64,000 nucleotides of DNA from a virus: positions 1-64,000 of the IMG/VR virus record IMGVR_UViG_3300017971_000023; one strand, written 5' to 3'. Position numbers and translations under genes: made by a program. The stretch's first letter is position 1. Each line of letters opens with the position of its first letter. Shown here in pieces: positions 7,681-15,011 of the stretch. The notes below the pieces were generated by a model that saw only the letters and a program-made list of their open reading frames with translations, was not told the origin of the DNA and did no database searches.

Positions 7681-8555
7681 TATTCGATCTCCTTTAACTG
7701 ACATCGGTCATTGACAAGACCGTAGCGTTCTAATTCCTTTGGTAATTGTTCATTCCAAAAGATATCCGTTTGTAGATAACCAATATGCTTTGGCTTAAAA
7801 CTCTTCCATCCATTTAGCATACCACCAATGACGTCAACTATAGCTTGCGGATCGAAGTTATTAATTTTTGAGAATTTCTTGACGAGCTTTGATATTTTGA
7901 TTGAACCGGACTTTACGCGATTTGTTCTTTTTCCGCCATGATATTCAATCCAGTGGTCTTCTATTTTCGAGCTGATGGAAGGGTTCTTATCTTTCGGGAC
8001 TGCGCTGTAGGTATGTTCTAAGTAGTCAAATCCTTTGAAGCCCTCTTCTAACCAACTTCTCGGGCAGTCTTTGATTTTGATTCGGGCTTTACGAAGGCGT
8101 CTGGCATCGTAGTAAAAGAATTCTGGCAAGGTAAGTTTGACTTTTGCGAAGTAAAGGCGATATTTAAACCAATCCATTCCAAACAGCTTGTAAACACGAT
8201 CCATGGATTTTAGTATCTCTTGCTTAGTGTGATGCTTTGTGGATTTGTCGATTCTGTCGACTGCTCTGGCAGTTGTTTTGTTCCAGACATTTTTGTGTTG
8301 AACGAATGGATGCCCAAAACGGTTCCACTGAATGAAAATGAGTTTGATTACATCGTTTTGAAATTTAATTCTCTTCTTCGGCTTGTGGAATGTGGGTGAA
8401 ACAATAGGAAGTTGTTTTTTTCTAAACAACTCGTGATCTTTTGTCTGGATAAGTTTTCCACTATGATTCTTTCCTTTGCTTCTGTAGATTATGAAAACTC
8501 TTCGAGTTATCTTCCCTGACCCGATCTTCGGGTGCTTTATGATTTTGCTTTCCAT
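7680..8555 (-). CDS. Unknown basic protein upstream of the helicase
   Basis: 291 residues, not recognised. It is basic and aromatic-rich, and carries KITRR near its N-terminus (about residues 15-19), the motif seen at C-termini of other proteins here. Its stop overlaps the helicase GTG start (TAGTG), so the two are translationally coupled; that makes a helicase loader or assembly factor possible, but no loader motif is visible. The ATG at 8555 has GAGGG upstream. Confidence 0.6.
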   Translation of the reverse strand: MESKIIKHPKIGSGKITRRVFIIYRSKGKNHSGKLIQTKDHELFRKKQLPIVSPTFHKPKKRIKFQNDVIKLIFIQWNRFGHPFVQHKNVWNKTTARAVDRIDKSTKHHTKQEILKSMDRVYKLFGMDWFKYRLYFAKVKLTLPEFFYYDARRLRKARIKIKDCPRSWLEEGFKGFDYLEHTYSAVPKDKNPSISSKIEDHWIEYHGGKRTNRVKSGSIKISKLVKKFSKINNFDPQAIVDVIGGMLNGWKSFKPKHIGYLQTDIFWNEQLPKELERYGLVNDRCQLKEIE

Positions 8556-8766
8556 CTTCTACCCTCTTTGCTGTTGAAACCGAGAGCAATTGACAATCTC
8601 TCGAAATCCAATTTCTGTCTATAAGCTCACTTGTGAATCCTGCACAACAGGTAATAGTCGTTTTCACAATGAAATCCCCTTTTGGAAGCAACGGACAATA
8701 CTCACAAGTGAAATATCCTTTACCCGATTGCCTGTATGGAACAAAGAAATTTCTCTTGACTGTCAT
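8461..8766 (-). CDS. Unknown Cys-containing protein, 101 residues
   Basis: It starts at an ATG with CCGGAG upstream. It contains CEYC (about 21-24) and CC (about 40-41), possibly one zinc site. The last 95 bases overlap the next gene in another frame, and this C-terminal part is low-complexity and charged, so only the first two thirds look constrained. Function unknown. Confidence 0.55.
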   Translation of the reverse strand: MTVKRNFFVPYRQSGKGYFTCEYCPLLPKGDFIVKTTITCCAGFTSELIDRNWISRDCQLLSVSTAKRVEDGKQNHKAPEDRVREDNSKSFHNLQKQRKES

Positions 8767-8824
8767 TTTTTTCTCCGGAATAAAAAAACAAAAACAAAAA
8801 AATAAAAAAAAGTTTTCAGACTTT

Positions 8825-8880
8825 CAAAAAAAACAAATAAAAATAAAAATAAAAAATACTCTATTACTTCGTAATAGAGT
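8825..8880 (-). terminator. Strong intrinsic terminator
   Basis: On the minus strand, a 10-bp stem (8871-8880 with 8858-8867) with a three-base loop is followed by more than 30 bases of almost pure T and A. The stop codon of the zinc-ribbon gene at 8864 lies inside the stem. A second perfect 8-bp hairpin, CACGACGC/GCGTCGTG, precedes it. It would end transcripts from the primase side before the helicase cluster. Confidence 0.85.
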
Positions 8881-9169
8881 CACGACGCGTTATGCGTCGT
8901 GCAACGACACTCTTTTTTACTCGTCTTGAAATCCTTATACCGTAAGTGATTCGCTTTAATAAAGAGACGACTGTATATCCGGGTTCTTGCCATCCAGTAA
9001 TACAATATGGGCATTTGCCAGAACGGAGTAGTTTGTGATATCTTTTGTATGCTTCACATGGAGGCTTTCTTCCCCTGACAACATTATCAAACCACTCGGG
9101 ATGTCCAAGTGAAGCATAATAGCTTTCATTACATATCTTGCATTTGTCTCCAGCGAAAATTGCGCTCAT
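8864..9169 (-). CDS. Zinc-ribbon protein with ITRR tail
   Basis: 101 residues. CKIC (about 10-13) and CPYC (about 53-56) form a probable zinc ribbon. The C-terminus reads ARRITRRDSITK, another copy of the ITRR motif. The last codons overlap the terminator hairpin, so this coding end is also an RNA structure. The gene follows a large predicted pseudoknot in its 5' leader. Function unknown. Confidence 0.65.
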   Translation of the reverse strand: MSAIFAGDKCKICNESYYASLGHPEWFDNVVRGRKPPCEAYKRYHKLLRSGKCPYCITGWQEPGYTVVSLLKRITYGIRISRRVKKSVVARRITRRDSITK

Positions 9170-9211
9170 TTTACTATTCCTTTTGATGAAGGACTAAGAA
9201 ACCCCGTTCAC

Positions 9212-9321
9212 TTAAAGAAGATCACTGATCATTTTTGGGAAAAGAGCAATGTTGTTTTGAGGGTAGATAGGAGGCGACCAATGATCTTCCTTAAATAAAC
9301 GAGGGCAGGGAACCTCAAAAC
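9212..9321 (-). ncRNA. Large H-type pseudoknot in the leader of the zinc-ribbon gene
   Basis: Two long complementary pairs interlock: 9212-9224 with 9282-9294 (13 bp, one G-U), and 9254-9262 with 9313-9321 (9 bp). Because one strand of each lies inside the other pair, they form a pseudoknot. It fills the 210-base gap between the primase gene and the gene at 9169. It may be a regulatory leader (riboswitch or autoregulatory element) or a small RNA. The helices pair in either strand; minus is chosen from gene direction. Confidence 0.55.
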
Positions 9322-9378
9322 GCTTTAAATACTATTACATTTTATCAAATAACACAAGAAGTATTATTTGTAATGATT

Positions 9379-10311
9379 TTAAATAGTAAAGCCTAAATCT
9401 GCTTTGATTGCCCTCGCTTCTTCTATGGTTAACTCTCCAGGATCGAGAGCCTTTTCCAAAGTCAAAATTTCTACCCTCTTCTTTACGAGCGGAGCCAGTT
9501 GCGGACCCAGCCTTTTTGCTGCCCGTTTTCCAGCTCCCTTATCTTTCCTTGGATTATCGAATAAAATAAATAAGCGTCTAATATTTTTCTTTTTAAGAAG
9601 TAATATCTGACCGAGATTGACTTGTGTACCGAATGAGCAAATCGCGCCGTCGCCCATTTTCATTGCATCCATTGGGCCTTCTACGAGTATTGCATCGCCT
9701 CCAACATCAACTGTATCCAGATTAAATATCAGGTCTTTTCTGTCAAGTAAACATTCTTTTTTTGATGCCATCTTGTAAGGAGGTTCCTGCTGACCTGTGA
9801 TGTCACGTGCTGTGAAGCTTACAAGCCGACGATCTATAAATACAGGTATGATGATTCGAAATTTATACTTACCAAGATTATGTACAGCACGGAGTTTATA
9901 TTTTCGGATTGTCTTTCTTGGAGGGAAGCCACGCTTGCGAAGATATTCGATGTGAAATTTAGGAAAGTGAATTGTGGATTCTTGGGGAAGAGAGATAGAG
10001 ACGTTGCGTTTTACTTCTTCTGATGAGGTATTACTTAAAGGAGGTGCAAGATCAATATCCTCAACCCCAAGAGTTTTGATAACTCGTTTAGCTTCTTGTG
10101 TAGATATATCAGCTATTTTGGAAACTAAATGAGTTATAGAATGACCACCACAGCGCCAACAAAAGACTCTAAAGTCCTTTAACCTAATGCCGAGGTGGTT
10201 TGAGTTATCATCACAAAATAGACAAGTTATGTTTATCCATCCGTGTGAAACATTTTTACCTTCGGTCCAGTATTCTATACTGTATTCATCTAAGAAGTCA
10301 AGTATATCCAT
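9379..10311 (-). CDS. DNA primase (zinc finger plus TOPRIM)
   Basis: 310 residues. The N-terminal zinc-binding domain has C30, C33 and C51, C54 (CLFC...CWRCGG), as in DnaG and gp61-type primases. The TOPRIM core shows LVEGPMDAMKMG (about 205) and an acidic FILFDNP motif (about 250). It makes RNA primers at the fork, presumably with the helicase encoded nearby. Its start overlaps the stop of the upstream gene (TAATG). It is shorter than bacterial DnaG (about 600), as is usual for phage forms. Confidence 0.9.
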   Translation of the reverse strand: MDILDFLDEYSIEYWTEGKNVSHGWINITCLFCDDNSNHLGIRLKDFRVFCWRCGGHSITHLVSKIADISTQEAKRVIKTLGVEDIDLAPPLSNTSSEEVKRNVSISLPQESTIHFPKFHIEYLRKRGFPPRKTIRKYKLRAVHNLGKYKFRIIIPVFIDRRLVSFTARDITGQQEPPYKMASKKECLLDRKDLIFNLDTVDVGGDAILVEGPMDAMKMGDGAICSFGTQVNLGQILLLKKKNIRRLFILFDNPRKDKGAGKRAAKRLGPQLAPLVKKRVEILTLEKALDPGELTIEEARAIKADLGFTI

Positions 10312-10613
10312 TATACTAATTTATCGGGTCTTTGAAGGTTAACTTGAAAAAAGAATTTTAACTCATCAGAAATTTTTATTGGTCTCTTCTTTTTCTGAAA
10401 AGTTTTATGAAGAAATATTTCAATTAGAACTTTTTTGAATTCCTTCTTTATACTGTATGGAACGCGAAATAAGTGTTTATCAATATGTGACATTACAGGT
10501 TCTGGAATGAAGCAACCATCATCAAGCTTAATGACTTTTGTTATTGTCACAGGATTCGGCGATGTCTTCAATTTCATTTTTGCCTTTTTCTTCCGTCTTT
10601 TTGTTTTCCCCAT
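10311..10613 (-). CDS. Unknown basic protein, 100 residues
   Basis: I chose the ATG at 10613 (MGKTKRRKKKAKMK) because GGGAG lies 8 bases upstream; a GTG 9 bases earlier would overlap that site. The N-terminus is highly basic. The 3' end abuts the primase gene. It overlaps the next upstream gene by about 85 bases in another frame. Function unknown. Confidence 0.5.
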   Translation of the reverse strand: MGKTKRRKKKAKMKLKTSPNPVTITKVIKLDDGCFIPEPVMSHIDKHLFRVPYSIKKEFKKVLIEIFLHKTFQKKKRPIKISDELKFFFQVNLQRPDKLV

Positions 10614-10875
10614 TTGGAACACTCCCTCTATATTTTTTTACTTCAACAAATAATTCGAGACCAGTTTGTAACTCCCGACTATCTCTGAAAATGAATACTC
10701 TTGTACTTCTATTTTCAAGTTTTCCACCACCAAGTAAATCACCGATAAATGAATAAACGTTTTCATCAACTTGTTTCTGTGGATGTGTATAGACGTAGTT
10801 GAGCAATGCGTCTATAACTTGTGCATTAGATAGCATAAAGTTCATTCTTGTCGTTTCGTCAATTTCAATTTTCAT
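10528..10875 (-). CDS. Unknown acidic protein, 115 residues
   Basis: The start at 10875 (MKIEIDETTR) has AAAGGA 8 bases upstream. The middle is predicted alpha/beta (VIDALLNYVYTHP, TRVFIFRDSRELQTGLELF). The C-terminal quarter is charged, low in complexity and overlaps the next gene, so the folded part is about residues 1-85. No family recognised. Confidence 0.55.
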   Translation of the reverse strand: MKIEIDETTRMNFMLSNAQVIDALLNYVYTHPQKQVDENVYSFIGDLLGGGKLENRSTRVFIFRDSRELQTGLELFVEVKKYRGSVPNGENKKTEEKGKNEIEDIAESCDNNKSH

Positions 10876-12272
10876 TTTAACCATCCTTTCTTTATATATA
10901 TTGACATACGTAGAACAGAATGTTCAGCCAGAAACTTATACGGATCAAGAAAATCAGTTACATTGATAACTTTCTTATCGTCTGTAACCCTTGTCCCGCG
11001 CCCAATGGCCTGAAGTACTGCTTTTTCTTCCTTTAAACCAACAGCGTTAATGACGTGATTGAGTGAAGGTATATTGATTCCTTCTTTCCAAATTTTTGTA
11101 CAGATTGTTGCTTTGATTTTTCTACTTATTAATCCTTTTAAAACTTCTGATCTTTTTTCTTTCTTTGTATCACCGAAGACAAATGGAATTTCGAAACCCC
11201 TATATTTTAACATCTTTTGGATTAACTTTCCATGTTCTTTTCTTTCGATTATGACAAGAGTGGTTTTGTCGTTGTTTATACTATTTATGACTTCGTTGAC
11301 TATGAGTTTATTTCTTGCTCTATTTTTGACGATCCCGTATTTGTAGAAATTTCTAAAGAGTCCTTTTGCTCTTTTATTTACTTTTACTTCATAAGGAACG
11401 GGAATAATGTTCATTTTAGGCTTGGCAACGATACCAAGCCTAATTCCTTCATTAATGCCGAGTTCAGCAATGATTGGACCAAAAAAACCTTCATTTATAA
11501 GGATTTGTTTTTCTTCTGTTGGAACTGTTGCTGTAAGACCATATCTTCTTGGAGCAAGGTTTGTCCCCATTATTTGGCCATACTGACTATCAACTGAATT
11601 AACATGGTGTACTTCATCAACTATAAGTATATCAAAGAAGGTTGAATTATTGACATCCATATTGTTATAATAACTTTTATCAATTGAAATAAGGATTGGG
11701 CTTTTACATTCATAGATGTGATCCCAATTAACTTTATTTCCACCACCAAGGATAAAGACGTTTTTGAAGTATTTATTAAATTCTTCGGCAGATTGATATA
11801 ATAGATCCTTTGTATGACAAAGAAATAAAGTTCTTAGTTTTGGAAACATCGAAACAATTCCAGCAGCAATGATGGTTTTACCAGTGCCTGTAGGGAATAC
11901 TATTTTCCCCCTGTGTCGGCGTGAAACGATGTTTAAAGCCTTCTTTTGGTCGGGCCGGAAGGTTATCCCTTTTAAGTTTGGTTCGATGCTTGTTTTAATT
12001 TTTTCAGATTTATCTATAATCTTTATTTTGTGACCTTTTTTTCGACAATACTTCTTAACACGAGGGATAAGACCAGTAAGGAACTTTCCTGAAGTCCCGT
12101 CCCACCCTGTCATAAGACAGGACTTCTTAATAGTATATGTCCGTTCCCCAGTATAGTCATCGCGCTGCCAGACAACAGATTTATATAAAAGTGGCTTTAC
12201 GATAAGTTTTCGTGCATCCTTATCTGCAAGTGAGTTGATAGGATTAAGAATTGTTATAGTTGGTTTACCCAT
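10872..12272 (-). CDS. Superfamily 2 DNA helicase, UvsW-like
   Basis: 466 residues. Motif I is FPTGTGKT (126-133), motif II is VDEVHH (about 215), motif III is GLTATVP, and a C-terminal helicase domain ends with a QAIGRGTR-type motif VI. Domain order and length match T4 UvsW-type helicases, which remodel branched DNA and R-loops during replication and recombination. The N-terminus (about 1-100) would be the accessory DNA-binding part. It overlaps the upstream gene by 18 bases. Confidence 0.85.
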   Translation of the reverse strand: MGKPTITILNPINSLADKDARKLIVKPLLYKSVVWQRDDYTGERTYTIKKSCLMTGWDGTSGKFLTGLIPRVKKYCRKKGHKIKIIDKSEKIKTSIEPNLKGITFRPDQKKALNIVSRRHRGKIVFPTGTGKTIIAAGIVSMFPKLRTLFLCHTKDLLYQSAEEFNKYFKNVFILGGGNKVNWDHIYECKSPILISIDKSYYNNMDVNNSTFFDILIVDEVHHVNSVDSQYGQIMGTNLAPRRYGLTATVPTEEKQILINEGFFGPIIAELGINEGIRLGIVAKPKMNIIPVPYEVKVNKRAKGLFRNFYKYGIVKNRARNKLIVNEVINSINNDKTTLVIIERKEHGKLIQKMLKYRGFEIPFVFGDTKKEKRSEVLKGLISRKIKATICTKIWKEGINIPSLNHVINAVGLKEEKAVLQAIGRGTRVTDDKKVINVTDFLDPYKFLAEHSVLRMSIYIKKGWLK

Positions 12273-12625
12273 GATTTTATTTCTTTTATAGTTTGGTCAG
12301 TTATAAATTTGCTTTTCCAAATTTTGCGAAAGTATTTTCTTATACTTCTTTGGCTGAGCAATCCTCTTTCCGGAGTTGCAAGTAGATCGAAAACTTCCGA
12401 AGGTGAATACAGAATGGCTTCGATCATTTCTTTTGCTTCCTTGCTCAAGTTTTCATATTGGTTCTTTTTTATAACAAGCTTTTCCGGCGAAATTGAATTG
12501 GAATGTAGTGGGAATGATAGGTCAAGTGGTTCGTAAACATCGCATGGGTCTATGGAATAGATGCAGTCATTTAAGACGATTTCTAAGACGTTTAAATAGT
12601 CTATTGGCTTTAGTTTATTTCCCAT
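12254..12625 (-). CDS. Unknown protein, 123 residues
   Basis: The start is 2 bases after the stop of the KRKITRR-rich gene, and its ribosome binding site GAGGAGG is formed by that gene's last ITRR codons. The sequence is mostly helical (SKEAKEMIEAIL, SIRKYFRKIW) with no motif I recognise. It is coupled to the UvsW-like gene by an 18-base overlap. Confidence 0.55.
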   Translation of the reverse strand: MGNKLKPIDYLNVLEIVLNDCIYSIDPCDVYEPLDLSFPLHSNSISPEKLVIKKNQYENLSKEAKEMIEAILYSPSEVFDLLATPERGLLSQRSIRKYFRKIWKSKFITDQTIKEIKSWVNQL

Positions 12626-12626
12626 T

Positions 12627-13226
12627 TTACCTCCTCGTGATTTTCCTTTTTTCTTTTCTTCTTTTGATTATACGCTTTACAAGTTTATCAAAGTCATTGT
12701 CTTGTTTGGGTTTTCTTCTTGTAATAACTCGTTTCTTCTTTTGCTCATTGTGCTTATTGCGTCTTGTAATGACTCGTTTCTTTTTTGGATTTTCTTTGGG
12801 GCTTTCTTTTGGATTTCTGCGAGTAATCTTTCTTCGTGGTTTGGCGATTTCTTTTCCATTTACGTAGTAATCATTTATTATATCTGAAATACCTTTGGTA
12901 AACTGGCGGCATTTTGTTGTGCAGGATTCCCATGTTTTAAATCCTTTGTTATTCATCCTTCTATTTAGGCAGTTTAGAATGTGAATTGTGCAGTTGTGTT
13001 CATCGCATGAAACGAATTCTACTGGGTTGAGAAATTTACATGCTTGAGTATCTTCTCTTATTTTGTCACCTGTGATTGAACATATTCTTTCAGAATCATA
13101 TGACTTCTTTTTGCGCTTTCGTTTCTTTTTCTTTTCACTTTGCTCATCTTCTTCTCGTTCTTGTCTTTTAATAATCTTAGAAGATGCGAAATGCTTACAA
13201 AGATCACAGCGGATGTTTTCTAACAT
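12627..13226 (-). CDS. Cys-rich protein with repeated ITRR tail
   Basis: 199 residues. The N-terminal half holds many cysteines (CDLC at 6-9, then CSITG, CKF, CDEHNC, CLNR, CTTKC), suggesting one or two zinc sites. The C-terminal half is a disordered, basic tail with four ITRR copies (RRKITRRNP, KRVITRRNK, KRVITRRKP and a terminal KRKITRR). The codons differ between copies, so the motif is kept at protein level. The gene is first after a divergent promoter pair. Function unknown. Confidence 0.65.
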   Translation of the reverse strand: MLENIRCDLCKHFASSKIIKRQEREEDEQSEKKKKRKRKKKSYDSERICSITGDKIREDTQACKFLNPVEFVSCDEHNCTIHILNCLNRRMNNKGFKTWESCTTKCRQFTKGISDIINDYYVNGKEIAKPRRKITRRNPKESPKENPKKKRVITRRNKHNEQKKKRVITRRKPKQDNDFDKLVKRIIKRRKEKRKITRR

Positions 13227-13261
13227 TTTTCTACCCTCCTTAAATTCAAAAAAACAGTATA

Positions 13262-13290
13262 AATATACACTAACTATTTAATATTGACAA
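13262..13290 (-). promoter_or_regulatory. Minus-strand promoter for the 12.6-13.2 kb genes
   Basis: On the minus strand, TTGTCA (13290-13285) and TATATT (13267-13262) are separated by 17 bases. Transcription would start near 13255, just upstream of the gene at 13226. TTGTCA also appears as the -35 of two plus-strand promoters in this genome. Confidence 0.65.
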
Positions 13291-13313
13291 GTATTTTTTT
13301 ATTCCCCTATAAT
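13284..13313 (+). promoter_or_regulatory. Plus-strand sigma70-type promoter facing against the operon
   Basis: TTGACA (13284-13289) and a perfect TATAAT (13308-13313) are 18 bases apart. Its -35 overlaps that of the minus-strand promoter. No plus-strand gene lies downstream, only a structured 90-base segment and then antisense sequence. Confidence 0.65.
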
Positions 13314-13319
13314 AGAGGG

Positions 13320-13407
13320 ATTGAAGCTTTGACTCACGTGATTAACTGATTAATATAGTTTACATACAGCTTCGCCCGAACCATATATTTTAATGGCTCG
13401 GGCGATT
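13320..13407 (+). ncRNA. Candidate small RNA from the plus-strand promoter
   Basis: The segment starts at the predicted start site of the TTGACA/TATAAT promoter. It contains a GAAGCT/AGCTTC pair enclosing about 40 bases, then a strong hairpin (TCGCCCGAaCCAT paired with ATGGcTCGGGCGA) near 13371-13405. No U-tract follows, so the end is uncertain. The hairpin may instead belong to the end of the minus-strand gene at 13414. Confidence 0.4.
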
Positions 13408-13413
13408 GTGAGG

Positions 13414-14283
13414 CTATATGTCCAGTTTCCTTTTAAGCGTGAAATCTGGTACCTGATGAAGTTTTTTCATTATTGTTTCAAGTTGGGAACCTAAGTTCTC
13501 ACGGAACTCCTCGTTTCCTTTTAAACGATCAACGCTGGCGCCTTTCATTTCTTTCTTAAGACGCGCCATAACCATTTTAAGTTTTTTCTCGTCAACATTG
13601 TCGCGCCATAACTCGTCCCATCGTTTCATAAAAAGTTCGATGGAGTTAAAAGTTCCAGCATTAATTTTTCCACTTTCACATTGACTTGAAAGCTTTTTAA
13701 TTCTCTTGTGAAGCATGTTGCCGACAAGATTAATGGTCATTTCTTCCATCTGTTTTACCATGCCGCGAAGTTTTTCAGTTTCACGCTTATAAACTGATGG
13801 AGACAAAACTTTTGTGGATTTGTCCGGAATGCTGATTTGAAAGAAATTCCATCTGAAGTAATACTTCTTGCGAAGTTCATCTTTGGTGGGATAATTTTTT
13901 GAATTGTAAAATGTAGGATACTTTGATTTGAAGTCATTTTTCATTTTGTCATACTTCTTCAGAAATTCCTCGAGCCGTTTTGAATTCATTTCTTCAAATT
14001 TTTTAAATTCTTCATCGAGGTAATTGACATTTTCCTTGCTTACCCACCAAACACCATCAATTGGAAAAGGCAAAGAATTTCTTTGTAGCAATCCTTTTGC
14101 GCTTCGCCTTACAGTTGCAAGATCTTTAAGAAGCGTCTTGTCTTCAATAAGATCTTGCATTGCCCTGACGATTTCCTTTGGAAGTTCCTTCCCGAGTTTA
14201 CTTTTTGGCAAACGAATACTTGCATCCCATCGGCCAGCTCTAAGTTGGCATAGAACGCCTTCTTGTAGTTGTTCTGGTGTCAT
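13414..14283 (-). CDS. DUF3150-like protein
   Basis: 289 residues, helical. The N-terminus (WDASIRLPKSKLGKELPKEI) and the following SLPFPIDGVWWV segment resemble DUF3150 proteins, which in phages and bacteria occur near AAA ATPases. The middle (about 100-150) is a probable coiled coil. A Ycf46-like AAA ATPase is encoded two ribozyme units upstream. The start follows GGAGG by 9 bases. Family assignment is tentative and the function unknown. Confidence 0.55.
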   Translation of the reverse strand: MTPEQLQEGVLCQLRAGRWDASIRLPKSKLGKELPKEIVRAMQDLIEDKTLLKDLATVRRSAKGLLQRNSLPFPIDGVWWVSKENVNYLDEEFKKFEEMNSKRLEEFLKKYDKMKNDFKSKYPTFYNSKNYPTKDELRKKYYFRWNFFQISIPDKSTKVLSPSVYKRETEKLRGMVKQMEEMTINLVGNMLHKRIKKLSSQCESGKINAGTFNSIELFMKRWDELWRDNVDEKKLKMVMARLKKEMKGASVDRLKGNEEFRENLGSQLETIMKKLHQVPDFTLKRKLDI

Positions 14284-14317
14284 AGTAATATCCTCCTTGT
14301 GTTGTAATTATATTTCA

Positions 14318-14387
14318 TTGGCTACCTCATCAGTAAGCAAGAGCCAACCTTGCTTAGAATCCCCGGAGTCCGGGGAGTTTCGGATTA
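14318..14387 (-). ncRNA. Hammerhead ribozyme 1 (type II)
   Basis: In the transcribed direction, CC-GAAA (14383-14378) opens stem III, which has a GC-rich 7-bp core and one C-U mismatch next to the A-U pair. Then come H17 = C (14357), an 8-bp stem I UAAGCAAG/CUUGCUUA, CUGAUGA (14333-14327) and GG. Cleavage is predicted between 14357 and 14356. Loop I (GUUGGCU) pairs with GCCAA at 14322-14318. It sits between the gene at 14388 and the DUF3150-like gene. Confidence 0.93.
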
Positions 14388-14669
14388 TTATAAATCTTCT
14401 TTGTAACCTTCGGCGAGTAGTATTGCTTCTGATTCTTTTCTTTCTTCCCTTGCAGCGTCTCCAATGAGTGGTTTTCCTTCAAATAGTTCACCCAATTTCC
14501 AGTAATATAGTGGTTCTGTTATATCTTTAATTAAATTTTGCCACAAATCCCATGGAAAACGAACATGAAGTTTTCTACCCTTTTTGTCCGTAAGATGGAG
14601 GACAACTTTTTCTCCTCGCCGAGCCTTTAAACCACGGTATTTCAAGATGTTAATTCCCTTCGCTGACAT
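14388..14669 (-). CDS. Unknown protein, 93 residues
   Basis: Basic N-terminal part (ILKYRGLKARRGEKVVLHL) with beta character, then a helical acidic C-terminus. The stop codon abuts hammerhead 1. It shares a ribozyme unit with the 76-residue gene upstream (11-base gap). Not recognised. Confidence 0.6.
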   Translation of the reverse strand: MSAKGINILKYRGLKARRGEKVVLHLTDKKGRKLHVRFPWDLWQNLIKDITEPLYYWKLGELFEGKPLIGDAAREERKESEAILLAEGYKEDL

Positions 14670-14680
14670 TTATTATCTCC

Positions 14681-14911
14681 TTATGGCCAGAAATCACAGC
14701 CTTCTTCTACGAGTCCATGGATGTCAATTCCACCAATTCTATCTGTGGAAATTCCGTTAATGATTTTGATATTTCTCATTAACTTTTCCATTGTAAATAC
14801 TCGTGGGTTTTGGATTAGACAAATGACTGCAACTTTTCGATGTAGGTCACTTGCCCATTTTTCTCCAAGGTTTTCAATTGCAGAATCCACAAAGTTTTCC
14901 ATAATGTACAT
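14681..14911 (-). CDS. Unknown protein, 76 residues
   Basis: The start at 14911 follows the operon's standard site GGAGGATTAATT. The sequence is mixed helical (NFVDSAIENLGEKWASDL) with a possible winged-helix-like pattern. First gene of the unit released by hammerhead 2. Not recognised. Confidence 0.55.
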   Translation of the reverse strand: MYIMENFVDSAIENLGEKWASDLHRKVAVICLIQNPRVFTMEKLMRNIKIINGISTDRIGGIDIHGLVEEGCDFWP

Positions 14912-14943
14912 AATTAATCCTCCTATAATTTGAATTAATATTA

Positions 14944-15011
14944 TCAGGCTACCTCATCAGTGATGCTTGCCTAAGGCACCAGAATCCCCGCAGTGCGGGG
15001 AGTTTCGGATT
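14944..15011 (-). ncRNA. Hammerhead ribozyme 2 (type II)
   Basis: CC-GAAA at 15008-15003. Stem III is UCCCCGC/GCGGGGA with the same C-U mismatch as copy 1, and H17 = C (14982). Stem I is UGGUGC/GCAUCA, then CUGAUGA at 14960-14954. Predicted cut 14982/14981. Loop I UUAGGC pairs with GCCUGA (14949-14944). Confidence 0.93.
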
